Source: Bacteroidales bacterium
GTDB lineage: Bacteria > Bacteroidota > Bacteroidia > Bacteroidales > UBA932
NCBI GenBank assembly: GCA_017626355.1
Contig: JAGAIY010000020.1
Coordinates: 1-64,000, forward strand
Direction of reading: 5' to 3'
DNA: 64,000 nucleotides
Notes under the pieces: generated by a model
Seen by the model: only the letters and a program-made list of their open reading frames with translations
Told to the model about the DNA's origin: nothing
Database searches by the model: none
Made by a program: the position numbers and the translations under genes
In this document: piece after piece, positions 1-7,632 of the stretch
Layout: the number at the start of each line of letters is the position of its first letter
Position numbering within the stretch: the first letter of the stretch is position 1

Positions 1-103
1 CGCATACGCCTCTTCTCTGAGGACAAGCATCCAGCGCGCGAGACTTGCTCTTCTCGACGATAACCTCGCGGCCCTTGCGAACTAATTGTTGAATTGTAGG
101 CAT
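1..103 (-). CDS. rpsL: 30S ribosomal protein S12, 5' end only
   Basis: The reverse strand reads [13 protein letters not shown] followed by [17 protein letters not shown], the N-terminus of ribosomal protein S12 of the small-subunit decoding centre. The start ATG is at 103 and the frame runs off the window edge after 34 codons, so most of the protein, including the streptomycin-related loops, lies outside. A strong promoter sits just upstream on the same strand. In Bacteroidota rpsL normally starts the rpsL-rpsG-fusA block, which would continue beyond position 1. The identification rests on these N-terminal residues. Confidence 0.93.
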   Translation of the reverse strand, partial: MPTIQQLVRKGREVIVEKSKSRALDACPQRRGVC

Positions 104-155
104 AAATGTTTGTAAATAAATAATTTATGTTTCTTTCCCCCTATTTTTGGGGCTG

Positions 156-189
156 CAAATATACGAATTATTTTTTATTTATCAACAAA
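156..189 (-). promoter_or_regulatory. Primary-sigma promoter of rpsL
   Basis: On the reverse strand TTTGTTG (183-189) is followed after 19 bases by TATATTTG (156-163), matching the Bacteroidota -33 TTTG / -7 TAnnTTTG pattern. The start point would fall near 150, leaving about 47 bases of leader before the rpsL ATG. Confidence 0.8.
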
Positions 190-230
190 AATATTGAAAT
201 TCAGCGTCTTGGATTGTTGATAACCTGCAT

Positions 231-1238
231 TCATCGCGGCATTTCCCTCTTGAGGACGAGAGTCTTGCCGGTGTCTTCTATTTCATAAATGTGCGCACGC
301 TCCGACCCTCCCGGAGAATTAGGAGCATGGAACACAAGGCACAGACGCCCGTCAAAGTCCCTGAATATCATTCCATGGCCGCCATGAGCCTCAAAAAGGA
401 GATCTTCCTGCTGCCTCCAAGGCCCATGAACCCTGCCGGTAGCGGACTCCGCGATACCGATGGCATAGGAACCGTTCTTGAAGCTTGACCATATCATCAG
501 GAGCCTGCCATCCTTTGTCCTGTACAGGAAGCATCCGTCAGTGACATATGTCATCGTTCCATCAGGACCGGCCGGGTTTCCGGTCGACCATGCTGCAGCA
601 GACGCGCAGAAAAGACGCACCGGCTGCCCCACAGGTCTGGAAAGATCCTTTTCCAGTTCCACAAGGCACATCTCGCCATCGGACACTTCCACCCACTCAT
701 GGCAATATATCATATACGGAGTACCGTCTTCGACCCAAAGCGTACCGTCAAGACACATCTGGCCCATCGGGGTATGAGGCTGCTTATTGTCGAAAGCGAC
801 GAAAGGACCCGCCGGACTGTCGGAATGGAAGATCTGGGTAGTGCGATGATAATATGGAGGGAAGCCCTCTCTGGCCGCCTTCCATTCCACATTGCTGTTC
901 AGAGTAGCGAAAAGGTAATATCTTCCGTTATAGCGATGCACTTCCGGAGCCCAAACAGTGCCGGTAAGAAAGTTATCCTCTGGAACTTCAAAGACTCTGA
1001 CAGGTCCGCACCATGTCTTCAGGTCGGGGCTGGTATATGCCGCCACTCCGCCATAAGATCCTTCTTCGCGACTTACGGTAGAGCTCGCATACATATAATA
1101 AAGCCCTTCTTCCGGAACCGGCATGATGAACGGGTCACGTATATTGATGTCATCAAGCGTAAGTTTCTGTGCCATCGAAGGAAAAGCGGCAGAAAGAAGA
1201 GCCGCCGCTACTGAAATGCTGCATAGTAATCTTTTCAT
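231..1238 (-). CDS. Secreted GH43-family glycoside hydrolase
   Basis: A 335-residue protein with a Sec signal peptide (about 1-23, ending SMAQ) and a single five-bladed beta-propeller. The catalytic-base region INIRDPF places Asp35 in the usual GH43 position. The WAPEV segment near residue 98 and DGTLW-VEDG near 165 are typical of GH43 and related arabinan/xylan-side-chain enzymes. A GHG-MIF/LVFHAPN segment near the C-terminus resembles the conserved His region. The likely site of action is the periplasm or outer membrane on arabino- or galacto-containing glycan ends, but the substrate cannot be read from the sequence. It lies alone on the minus strand, divergent from the MGMT-like gene. Confidence 0.8.
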   Translation of the reverse strand: MKRLLCSISVAAALLSAAFPSMAQKLTLDDINIRDPFIMPVPEEGLYYMYASSTVSREEGSYGGVAAYTSPDLKTWCGPVRVFEVPEDNFLTGTVWAPEVHRYNGRYYLFATLNSNVEWKAAREGFPPYYHRTTQIFHSDSPAGPFVAFDNKQPHTPMGQMCLDGTLWVEDGTPYMIYCHEWVEVSDGEMCLVELEKDLSRPVGQPVRLFCASAAAWSTGNPAGPDGTMTYVTDGCFLYRTKDGRLLMIWSSFKNGSYAIGIAESATGRVHGPWRQQEDLLFEAHGGHGMIFRDFDGRLCLVFHAPNSPGGSERAHIYEIEDTGKTLVLKREMPR

Positions 1239-1327
1239 AATATCTCTATATTAGGTCTGTCAGTTTCAAACGGATAGCATAGATAAGAAAAAAACATCCT
1301 CCGCTTCTATATATAAATAAGTTTTCG

Positions 1328-1335
1328 TAAATTTG
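1328..1335 (+). promoter_or_regulatory. -7 element upstream of MGMT-like gene
   Basis: TAAATTTG matches TAnnTTTG. No clear -33 TTG is present at the right distance. It overlaps the possible TTG codon at 1333, which supports ATG 1366 as the true start. Confidence 0.5.
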
Positions 1336-1365
1336 AAGAGTTTAATTATCAACAAGTTCTGCACT

Positions 1366-1995
1366 ATGGAAACCGACCGGAAATGGGTAATCGTCCGCAT
1401 AGACGGGAAGATAGCCGCCGTTTCGACCGACTACAGGATGCTGGCATCGGTCAGTGCGGCGTTGGCACAAGGCAAGAAGCCGAAACCAGACATCCGAAAC
1501 GCGACCGTCTACGGGGAGATCAGCGCCGTCACAGCCAGTTTCGAAGAAGTATGGAAACTCCGTCAGGAAGCGAAATGGGAGGATTTCATGCTGTTCGGCA
1601 CCGACTTCCGCAGAAAAGTGTGGAGAAAGCTTTGGGAACTGACTCATAACGAAGACACGGACAATGCCGGTCCTGCCGTTCAAGGCACCGAGGGGCTGAT
1701 ATGCTACAGTGACTTTGCAGAACTGTGCCAGAACAGGGCGGGAGTCCGGGCTGTAGCCCACGCCATAGGCCTGAACCCTCTGGCCGTCGTCATTCCATGT
1801 CACCTGGTCATCCCTAAAGAATCCATAGACAAGATAAGAAACATACATGAAAAAGCAGAGGCCACCATCTTCAAGGGCGATGACCTCTGCATAAACAGCA
1901 TTCTGAGCGACAGCTCGATAGATTTCGGAGAATACAGCCTCGGACGTGAACTCAAGCGCAAGCTTATCCTGAAGGAACTGACTGAAAGACAATGA
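1366..1995 (+). CDS. MGMT/Ogt-like DNA alkyltransferase-family protein
   Basis: A 209-residue protein whose C-terminal half fits the DNA-binding domain of O6-alkylguanine-DNA alkyltransferases. It has TDFRRKVW at about 79-86, a CYSDFAELC helix, GVRAVAHAIGLNP carrying the arginine finger (Arg128), and the active-site segment VIPCH with Cys145-His146. In known enzymes the suicidal Cys accepts the alkyl group. The usual Arg after PCH is Leu147 here, and the N-terminal half is not recognisable. A frame extension to TTG at 1333 overlaps the -7 element, so ATG 1366 is preferred. It ends base-to-base with the convergent plug-domain gene. Repair activity is likely but not certain. Confidence 0.7.
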   Translation: METDRKWVIVRIDGKIAAVSTDYRMLASVSAALAQGKKPKPDIRNATVYGEISAVTASFEEVWKLRQEAKWEDFMLFGTDFRRKVWRKLWELTHNEDTDNAGPAVQGTEGLICYSDFAELCQNRAGVRAVAHAIGLNPLAVVIPCHLVIPKESIDKIRNIHEKAEATIFKGDDLCINSILSDSSIDFGEYSLGRELKRKLILKELTERQ

Positions 1996-2520
1996 TTATC
2001 TTCTGGTAGTTATGATTATGACGCCGTTCGCTCCCCTGTTTCCGTAAATGGAAGCGGATGCATCCTTGAGCACTTCCACCGTAAGAACGTCGTTGGGATT
2101 GATGAAATCAATATCCATCACCTCAACCCCATCCACAAGGAAAAGAGGATCGGTCGGAGAATTGAGCGACCCGATGCCTCTGATCAGGTATTTATATCCG
2201 CTCCCCACCTTCATCACCTGCAGACCGGGCACCTTTCCTTTAAGATATTCGCCGATGTTGGCGTAGGTTCCTATCTGAAGTTCGTTCATCTCCACCTTTG
2301 AAACTGCGCCGGTGAGATTTTTCCTCTTCACATAACCGTAACCTATGTTTATGGAATCCGTTTCCAGACGCAGGAGTCTCAGCGAATCATACACCGCACG
2401 TTCAAGACGCCTTTGCTCACGTCTTTGCAGGCGCTCCGCCTTACGGTCCCGGGCATCAAGAGAAAGCCCGATGCAGACCAGGCCCATCAACAAGAACAGT
2501 ATCGCAGGATTCCGCTTCAT
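1996..2520 (-). CDS. Plug-only TonB-dependent-receptor-like protein
   Basis: A 174-residue protein with an N-terminal signal or anchor segment (about 1-23), a basic and charged stretch, and then a complete TonB-receptor plug domain: a GYGYVKRKNLTGAV start, the VPGLQV segment, IRGIGS, LVDGVEV and the SIYGNRGANGVIII end. In SusC-like receptors the plug is followed by a 22-strand barrel of some 600 residues, but here the stop codon follows the plug directly. No barrel remnant is seen downstream, where the convergent MGMT-like gene begins at once. It is therefore a free-standing periplasmic plug, perhaps a regulator or decoy for TonB signalling. Its function is unknown. Confidence 0.75.
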   Translation of the reverse strand: MKRNPAILFLLMGLVCIGLSLDARDRKAERLQRREQRRLERAVYDSLRLLRLETDSINIGYGYVKRKNLTGAVSKVEMNELQIGTYANIGEYLKGKVPGLQVMKVGSGYKYLIRGIGSLNSPTDPLFLVDGVEVMDIDFINPNDVLTVEVLKDASASIYGNRGANGVIIITTRR

Positions 2521-2531
2521 AGGCCTCAGGA

Positions 2532-3236
2532 TCAGTTCTTAAGATAATATGTCACGGAAGTCACCACACGTACCCTCTTTATATAAGGGGTGTTGCTGTC
2601 ACGGTTTTCGATAGTGAAGGTTCCCTGGTTGGCTGTCTTTATCTTTCCCAGACGGCTGTCGGAATCCTTGGCGAACTTCTGCGCAGCCTCACGGGCATTC
2701 CTGGTCGCCTCCTCGATCATCTGCGGCTTTATGTCATTCAGACCCTCGTACTTGAATTCGACCGGATTCTCCCAGCTGTTGCCGCCGGTGACTATACCCT
2801 TCTTCAGCAGCTCCGACTGGCGCGACATCAGGGCAAGGACAGCATCAACATCTGACGTACAGACAGTCACGACATTTGTAGCTATGTAGCGGTATGCACG
2901 GTCATTGCTTCCGTATTCGGTAGCATACTTATCCGATATGTTCGGCACCGAAACCGTGATTTCACCGGCTTCTATGCCGCCGGAATTGAGAAAGGCCATG
3001 ACCTGTGCATTGTTGGCATCTATCTGATCGTAAACGGACTGGATATCATTTGCCATGACCTTGTACACCACCGGCCAGATGACCTTGTCCGCCTTAACCT
3101 CCTTCTCACACAGGCCCTTGACATTGACCGTCCTATCATAAGACCGGAATTTTTCTACAGCTCCCGGAATCTGAAAACCGAGAACCATAAGGCCCATCAT
3201 TATGAAAAGGCCGCTGAAGAATTTTCCCTTATCCAT
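2532..3236 (-). CDS. SIMPL-domain (DUF541) protein
   Basis: A 234-residue protein with one N-terminal membrane anchor or signal (about 6-25) and a SIMPL/DUF541 domain across the rest. It has the VNVKGLCEKEVKADK opening, a central region with VTVCTSDVDAVLALMSR, and the closing RVRVVTSVTYYLKN strand. Proteins of this family are periplasmic or membrane-attached, and their molecular role is poorly defined. It sits between the plug-only protein (11 bases downstream) and the GH43 lipoprotein (42 bases upstream) on the same strand, so the three may be co-transcribed from the promoter at 4243. Confidence 0.8.
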   Translation of the reverse strand: MDKGKFFSGLFIMMGLMVLGFQIPGAVEKFRSYDRTVNVKGLCEKEVKADKVIWPVVYKVMANDIQSVYDQIDANNAQVMAFLNSGGIEAGEITVSVPNISDKYATEYGSNDRAYRYIATNVVTVCTSDVDAVLALMSRQSELLKKGIVTGGNSWENPVEFKYEGLNDIKPQMIEEATRNAREAAQKFAKDSDSRLGKIKTANQGTFTIENRDSNTPYIKRVRVVTSVTYYLKN

Positions 3237-3278
3237 AACAAACAGTTTTTTGACACCTGTGCTTCAAAAACCTTACCT

Positions 3279-4205
3279 TTATCGAACCAAGCCTTCAAAT
3301 ACCTTCACCGGCACCTTAAAGGCGGTACCATGCCTTACACCCTCAGGGAAGGTCACCATATCCGACACATCCTCCCAGGTCTTCATATCCTTGGAACGGA
3401 CTGCACCATACTTGCCCTCCATGTACTTGTCGAAATAGACATAGACATATTCACCGACCTGAAGAGGAGCAGGGCCTTCAGCCCAATAATCTCCGGTAAT
3501 AGGCTCAGACACCTCTGTAGGGAAGTCGTAAGGCTTCGTATTCGAAGTTATGCGGATGTTCTTTTCCACAGGGTTGATATTCTCGTTCTTCACGAAAAGA
3601 TAGTACTCTTTTCCCTTCTTGATGACAGCTCCGTCAATCACACAGAAATCAGGAGCAAAGTAAAGTTCTGTCTCGCTGAAAGTCTCGAAATCCTTTGTTG
3701 TCACATAATACTGGCGATGGTTGAGTCCGCCTTCGCTTTCTGTCGATTTATCCTCGAATGCGCCATCAACTGTCGAAGACCAGAAGATATAGAATGTCTT
3801 GGTCGCTCTGTCATAGAACAGCTCAGGAGCCCATGAATTCTCAGTGCCGGGGAATTTATCCATTACAGGAATATTCTTCTGCTCCGACCAGTTGACAAGA
3901 TCCTTCGAGCTGGCATAACCGATGCCCTGATCCCACCATCCTGTAGTCCACACCATATGGAAAGTTCCATTGTCATCCTGGACGATGCTCGGGTCACGCA
4001 TGAGCTTGTCCTTGCCTATGGCCGGTGTCAGGAACGACTCCGCATCATTCAACGCCTCCCACTTCAAGCCGTCGTAACTGTAAGCAAGGTGAAGACCGTC
4101 CTGACCGTTTTCGGTAAAATAGGAGAACATGTAGACATTGTTCTCAGGAGCGCTGCATGAACAGATTGCAGCCATAAGGATAAATAAAGAAATGAACTTT
4201 TTCAT
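3279..4205 (-). CDS. GH43-like lipoprotein glycosidase
   Basis: A 308-residue lipoprotein with a signal peptide ending in an ICSC lipobox near residues 14-17, then a five-bladed propeller. LMRDPS places the probable catalytic base at Asp71. WAPELFYD and FYIFWSS follow the GH43 pattern, CVIDGAVIKKGKEYYLF is the second acidic region, and YWAEGPAP gives a candidate acid Glu. It should be anchored in the outer membrane, possibly surface-exposed, acting on short side chains of plant or host glycans. It heads a minus-strand run with the SIMPL and plug proteins. Subfamily and substrate are not assignable by eye. Confidence 0.75.
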   Translation of the reverse strand: MKKFISLFILMAAICSCSAPENNVYMFSYFTENGQDGLHLAYSYDGLKWEALNDAESFLTPAIGKDKLMRDPSIVQDDNGTFHMVWTTGWWDQGIGYASSKDLVNWSEQKNIPVMDKFPGTENSWAPELFYDRATKTFYIFWSSTVDGAFEDKSTESEGGLNHRQYYVTTKDFETFSETELYFAPDFCVIDGAVIKKGKEYYLFVKNENINPVEKNIRITSNTKPYDFPTEVSEPITGDYWAEGPAPLQVGEYVYVYFDKYMEGKYGAVRSKDMKTWEDVSDMVTFPEGVRHGTAFKVPVKVFEGLVR

Positions 4206-4242
4206 AAATATTTATTGTGTTATGATTTTCCTTTGTGGCTAA

Positions 4243-4250
4243 CAAAGTTA
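4243..4250 (-). promoter_or_regulatory. -7 element of the GH43 lipoprotein gene
   Basis: TAACTTTG on the reverse strand fits TAnnTTTG. The start point would be near 4236, giving about a 31-base leader. No convincing -33 is seen. Confidence 0.45.
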
Positions 4251-4330
4251 AGCATTTCACGTATAAACACCCGAGAAAATTCCTGTTTTTTCAGAAAAAT
4301 GCAGATTTTTTAAAAATTTTTGCAAAAAAA

Positions 4331-4361
4331 TTTGGAGGTAAAGAAAAAATGCCTACCTTTG
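4331..4361 (+). promoter_or_regulatory. Promoter of tRNA-Gly
   Basis: TTTGG (4331-4335) and TACCTTTG (4354-4361) are separated by 18-19 bases. This is the Bacteroidota primary-sigma pattern, 32 bases before the tRNA. Confidence 0.75.
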
Positions 4362-4393
4362 CAATCCCAAACGAAAAGAACGGGTCACCAAAT

Positions 4394-4466
4394 GCGGAAA
4401 TAGCTCAGTTGGTAGAGCACAACCTTGCCAAGGTTGGGGTCGCGAGTTCGAGTCTCGTTTTCCGCT
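4394..4466 (+). tRNA. tRNA-Gly (anticodon GCC)
   Basis: The 73-base cloverleaf folds with acceptor GCGGAAA/TTTCCGC, D-arm GCTC/GAGC, anticodon stem CAACC/GGTTG with loop TTGCCAA, and T-arm GCGAG/CTCGT around TTCGAGT. The anticodon is GCC, so it reads GGC and GGT. The discriminator base is T and CCA is not encoded. It is a single-gene unit with its own promoter and terminator. Confidence 0.95.
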
Positions 4467-4472
4467 CTAAAA

Positions 4473-4500
4473 AAGTCAGCAGAAATGCTGACTTAAATTT
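4473..4500 (+). terminator. Terminator after tRNA-Gly
   Basis: AAGTCAGC (4473-4480) pairs with GCTGACTT (4487-4494) around a 6-base loop, followed by AAATTT. Confidence 0.75.
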
Positions 4501-4709
4501 TGAAATCACCTAAAAGTCGCTGAGACATAGCGAAGAAATAACCAGACGTGGTACAATTATATGCAGGTCGTCCTTTACTAAGGTCGGCTTTTTTTCTTTA
4601 TATGTCGTATGGGTACCCCTGTCACGGATTGGATATAATTGACAAAAATGAGAGGCAAAAAAGTGCCGGAATTTGCCTGTCATGTGGCAGTTTCGAGGAC
4701 AAAAGGAGT

Positions 4710-4717
4710 TATCTTTG
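4710..4717 (+). promoter_or_regulatory. -7 element of the propeller glycosidase gene
   Basis: TATCTTTG fits TAnnTTTG and lies 27 bases before the ATG at 4745. No good -33 is seen. The rest of 4501-4709 shows no gene I can support. Confidence 0.5.
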
Positions 4718-4744
4718 TCATAAATCAAACATATTCCGAATACC

Positions 4745-5803
4745 ATGAAAAGGATCCTCCTGCTCATACTGGCAGTTCTGGCAACTGCAGCCGGCACATC
4801 CGGCCAGAATTCATCCGACCGGAAACCATCCGATAGCGAAACCGTAAAGATGACCGAAGCCGTAATGATGTATGGCGACACATCCCGCATTGGCGTGCCG
4901 TTCTCCAAAGATCCGCATGTGGTCAGGTTCAAGGGCCGTTATCTCATGTACCATTCGATACCTCCGAAGAAAGACGATCCGGCTTCCGGATGGAATATAG
5001 GCATAGCGGAAAGCCACGACCTCGTGAACTGGATCAAAGTCGGTGAAATCACTCCTGCCGAAAATGCCGCTTACGAAAGCAAGGGCCTTTGTGCCCCATG
5101 CGCCCTTGTCAGGGACGGGAAGGTTCATCTTTTCTATCAGACATACGGGAACGGAAAGAAGGATGCCATCTGTCATGCTGTGTCTGAAGACGGCATAGGT
5201 TTCAGAAGGAATCCCACAAACCCGATATTCTCACCCAAGGGCGACTGGAACTGCGGAAGGGCCATCGATGCGGAAGTCTATGAGTTCAAGGGCAGGTATT
5301 TCCTTTATTTCGCGACCAGGGACAAGGATTACAAGATTCAGATGCAGGGAGTTGCTGTTGCTCCCGGAAACACCGACTTCAGCCGCGGAGACTGGGTGCA
5401 GGCCACCGACTATCCTATTCTCTATCCCGTCCACCCATGGGAAGGAAAGTGCATAGAAGGAGCATCGATAATCCGCAGAGGCCGCAGGCTCATCATGTTC
5501 TATGCAGGGTCATACAACAATGCTCCACAGCAGGTTGGAGTGGCAGAAAGCAAGGACGGAATAGTCTGGAAGCGTGTCTGGGACGAGCCTTTCCTTAAGA
5601 ACGGCAGACCGGGAGAGTGGAATTCAAGTGAATCAGGCCACCCTCACATCTTCGAGGATACCGACGGCAGGACCTACCTGTTCTTCCAGGGCAACAACGA
5701 CAACGGCAAGACCTGGTTCATCTCCCGGAAAGAGGTGTTCTGGAAAAACCGTCGTCCTGAACTACGGAACTCAGAACTTTTTCCTTGTTCTTTCTGGATA
5801 TAG
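4745..5803 (+). CDS. Secreted five-bladed-propeller glycosidase (GH43/GH117-like)
   Basis: A 352-residue protein with a signal peptide (about 1-20, ending TSGQ) and repeated propeller blades. SKDPHVVRFKGRYLMYHS gives the N-terminal catalytic-type Asp. CAPCALVRDGKVHLFY, AIDAEVYEFKGRYFLYF, EGASIIRRGRRLIMFYAG and GHPHIFEDTDGRTYLFF are the blade cores. The pattern fits glycosidases of the GH43/GH32/GH117 superfamily, although the family number is uncertain. The last 86 bases overlap the 3' end of the convergent LytTR gene, and the final residues after RRPEL look like a non-conserved tail. It is probably exported to the periplasm. Confidence 0.65.
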   Translation: MKRILLLILAVLATAAGTSGQNSSDRKPSDSETVKMTEAVMMYGDTSRIGVPFSKDPHVVRFKGRYLMYHSIPPKKDDPASGWNIGIAESHDLVNWIKVGEITPAENAAYESKGLCAPCALVRDGKVHLFYQTYGNGKKDAICHAVSEDGIGFRRNPTNPIFSPKGDWNCGRAIDAEVYEFKGRYFLYFATRDKDYKIQMQGVAVAPGNTDFSRGDWVQATDYPILYPVHPWEGKCIEGASIIRRGRRLIMFYAGSYNNAPQQVGVAESKDGIVWKRVWDEPFLKNGRPGEWNSSESGHPHIFEDTDGRTYLFFQGNNDNGKTWFISRKEVFWKNRRPELRNSELFPCSFWI

Positions 5804-6464
5804 GAAGGTGCTCATCATTCACTGTCACAGATTCTCCGTCATTCGAGCTTACATGGGACAGGTTCACAAGATATGAACGGTGGATTCTGACGAAACCGAC
5901 ATCAAGAATATTCTGCCACTGGGATATGGGAGTCCTGTTGCGGAATATACGGCCTTCCGTCGCATGAATCCATACCTCGGTATCGCGTGACTCTATGTAC
6001 ATTATTTCCGATATGACCAGAGTCATCTTTCTATATTCGGATGTGAAGGTCACGGTCTGAGGGACATTCTGCCCATTTCTGCGCAGATATTCGGAAAGAG
6101 CATGGTCACCATATGCGGCAATTGCCATGATGACAGCCAGGAAAACAGGATTAAGCAGCATCGGATCCACATCTGCCGGAGTATAGATAGACATCCTCTG
6201 CCTTATAAGATGATACCATATTATAAGAAGAACATCTGTCAGAAGGACAACCAAGATAAAGCAGATTATCCTGAATGCCTTCTGACCCTTCTTTTCCGCA
6301 GTGATTTTAGGAATGAAGAAACGTGAGGCCAGGCAACCGGGAAGAAGAAGTACTCCCAGCATCAAGGCATCACCAAAAGAATAATCAAGGCTGACCAGAA
6401 TCAAGGCCACCGTCAAGGAAGCCAGAAACCAGTACAGGGCCATTATGAAAAAACGTTTCATCAT
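5718..6464 (-). CDS. Membrane-anchored LytTR transcriptional regulator
   Basis: A 248-residue protein with four hydrophobic segments in the first about 125 residues (roughly 8-28, 33-50, 66-88 and 105-120), then a LytTR DNA-binding domain. The domain has the MYIESRDTEVWIH strand, the TPISQW helix, VGFVRIHRSYLVNLSHV and the LPISRKNKEKVL end. This architecture (membrane module plus LytTR, no receiver) is common in Bacteroidota and regulates genes in response to an unidentified membrane signal. Its last about 28 codons run into the convergent glycosidase gene. Two adjacent ATG codons (6464 and 6461) are possible starts. Confidence 0.85.
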   Translation of the reverse strand: MMKRFFIMALYWFLASLTVALILVSLDYSFGDALMLGVLLLPGCLASRFFIPKITAEKKGQKAFRIICFILVVLLTDVLLIIWYHLIRQRMSIYTPADVDPMLLNPVFLAVIMAIAAYGDHALSEYLRRNGQNVPQTVTFTSEYRKMTLVISEIMYIESRDTEVWIHATEGRIFRNRTPISQWQNILDVGFVRIHRSYLVNLSHVSSNDGESVTVNDEHLPISRKNKEKVLSSVVQDDGFSRTPLSGR

Positions 6465-6481
6465 TCTCTGTATTTTCTTCG

Positions 6482-6489
6482 CAAAACTA
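6482..6489 (-). promoter_or_regulatory. -7 element of the LytTR gene
   Basis: The reverse strand reads TAGTTTTG, fitting TAnnTTTG, with an expected leader of about 11 bases. No -33 match is seen. Confidence 0.4.
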
Positions 6490-6572
6490 ACAATATTTTT
6501 TCTGAAACCGGCATCCTGACGTGCTCCAGAGGCTGTTTCATGGGATATAGCAGCAAGTCATGGGGATATGTA

Positions 6573-6604
6573 TTGGCATATTTGAAAATAGTCCGATATT
6601 TTTG
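6573..6604 (+). promoter_or_regulatory. Promoter of the small membrane-protein pair
   Basis: TTG (6573-6575) and TATTTTTG (6597-6604) are spaced by 21 bases. The transcript would start near 6610 and the first ATG is at 6638. Confidence 0.65.
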
Positions 6605-6637
6605 CACCATGTCAAACAACCATAAAATCCAACAATC

Positions 6638-7042
6638 ATGAAAGCAGAAGAAATCATCACCGCAGCTGCAGATACCATTGTATCATGCACAGAAAATGCA
6701 ACCATGCTGCCACCTAAACCTGATGTATCCATCATCGACTATTTCGTAACCGGAAACCCCATCTACATGAGTATCATAACCCTCCTTCTGATGGCAATCC
6801 TGCTGGCTGCGTGGAAAGCTCCCGCATGGGTGAAGGAAACCGGCCTCATAGCTTTGGCGGCCTCGATTCTCATGTCAGTCATAGGCTTTTTCCAGATCTT
6901 CGACACCATAGAGCTGTTCGGCGAATGTTCGTTCAGAGTCTTATGCGGCGGCTTCCAGGTTGCCATGCTCCCGATGATATACGGCATATGCGTATATATC
7001 ATTTCCCTGATTATCAGAATCATACAAAAACCGAAGCTATAG
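6638..7042 (+). CDS. Small membrane protein, possibly MotA/TolQ/ExbB-like
   Basis: A 134-residue protein with three hydrophobic segments at about 42-60, 68-88 and 102-128. The last two, with a Gly-rich turn (VLCGGFQVAML) between them, recall the channel helices of MotA/TolQ/ExbB proteins: an FFQIFDTIE segment followed by a Gly-start, small-residue helix. It is shorter than a typical ExbB (about 230) and the match is by general pattern only. Its stop is three bases before the next ATG, so it is co-transcribed with the lipoprotein that follows. It is an inner-membrane protein of uncertain function. Confidence 0.6.
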   Translation: MKAEEIITAAADTIVSCTENATMLPPKPDVSIIDYFVTGNPIYMSIITLLLMAILLAAWKAPAWVKETGLIALAASILMSVIGFFQIFDTIELFGECSFRVLCGGFQVAMLPMIYGICVYIISLIIRIIQKPKL

Positions 7043-7045
7043 CGG

Positions 7046-7543
7046 ATGAAACGACTGCAACCCATCATCCTGTGCCTGGTACTTATAGCCTGCTCCTGCA
7101 GACAGACCTATGTTCCATGGGAAGGATATACATTTGCATTTGACAAGGACGGGAGAACACCTGTCCTTGTGGTCCATGACAAGCATCACTATATGCTTTC
7201 CACTAAACTGCACCTCCTGGAAAACACATTGCAGCACACACCTGACGGGAAAACAGACAGGATCATAGAAGAAAATCCATCCTGGCAGTTCCTGATTTAC
7301 TGCAGATGCTCTCCGGAAGACTCCACGAAACTGATATCTATCCTTAAGAAATATGATTGTACCTTCCCGGTCATTATGGATCCGGAAGGAGAATTCCTGA
7401 AAATCAACAGGATAGGAGAGACATACTCGGAAATAGGTCTCATCTGCGACAAGGAAGGAAAATGTCATGGGGTCTCTACCATCGGGACATCGCAGAGTTT
7501 CTTCGACCAGCAGTTCAGAAAGGCCAAGTCCGAAATCGAATAA
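7046..7543 (+). CDS. Lipoprotein of unknown function, thioredoxin-like appearance
   Basis: A 165-residue protein with a lipoprotein signal peptide (lipobox IACSC, Cys near 16-18). The mature part alternates strands and helices as in thioredoxin-like folds. WQFLIYCRCSPEDSTKLISILKKYDCTFPVIMDPEGEFLKIN has the strand, Cys-containing turn, helix, cis-Pro-like order, but there is no CxxC (the turn is CRCS), so disulphide chemistry is doubtful. It is translated three bases after the small membrane protein and shares its promoter. I do not recognise a named family. Confidence 0.6.
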   Translation: MKRLQPIILCLVLIACSCRQTYVPWEGYTFAFDKDGRTPVLVVHDKHHYMLSTKLHLLENTLQHTPDGKTDRIIEENPSWQFLIYCRCSPEDSTKLISILKKYDCTFPVIMDPEGEFLKINRIGETYSEIGLICDKEGKCHGVSTIGTSQSFFDQQFRKAKSEIE

Positions 7544-7548
7544 GAAAA

Positions 7549-7568
7549 CTCCTAGTTTTTTTTAGGAG
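7549..7568 (+). terminator. Weak hairpin after the lipoprotein gene
   Basis: CTCCTA (7549-7554) pairs with TAGGAG (7563-7568) around a T-rich loop, with a run of T from 7576. The stem is short, so termination is plausible but weak. Confidence 0.35.
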
Positions 7569-7584
7569 AAGCGGTTTTTATTCT

Positions 7585-7592
7585 TATATTTG
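7585..7592 (+). promoter_or_regulatory. -7 element of the blaI-blaR operon
   Basis: TATATTTG fits TAnnTTTG, 41 bases before the BlaI-like ATG. BlaI-type repressors normally bind an inverted repeat in this region. The bases GTAGAAACCACACGG downstream show no clear dyad. Confidence 0.5.
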
Positions 7593-7632
7593 CCGTAGAA
7601 ACCACACGGACAACCTATAAAGACCGATCCCT

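Noticed and set aside
1342..1992. Long open frame on the minus strand opposite the MGMT-like gene
   Set aside because: It has no recognisable motifs. The plus-strand protein carries clear family signatures.
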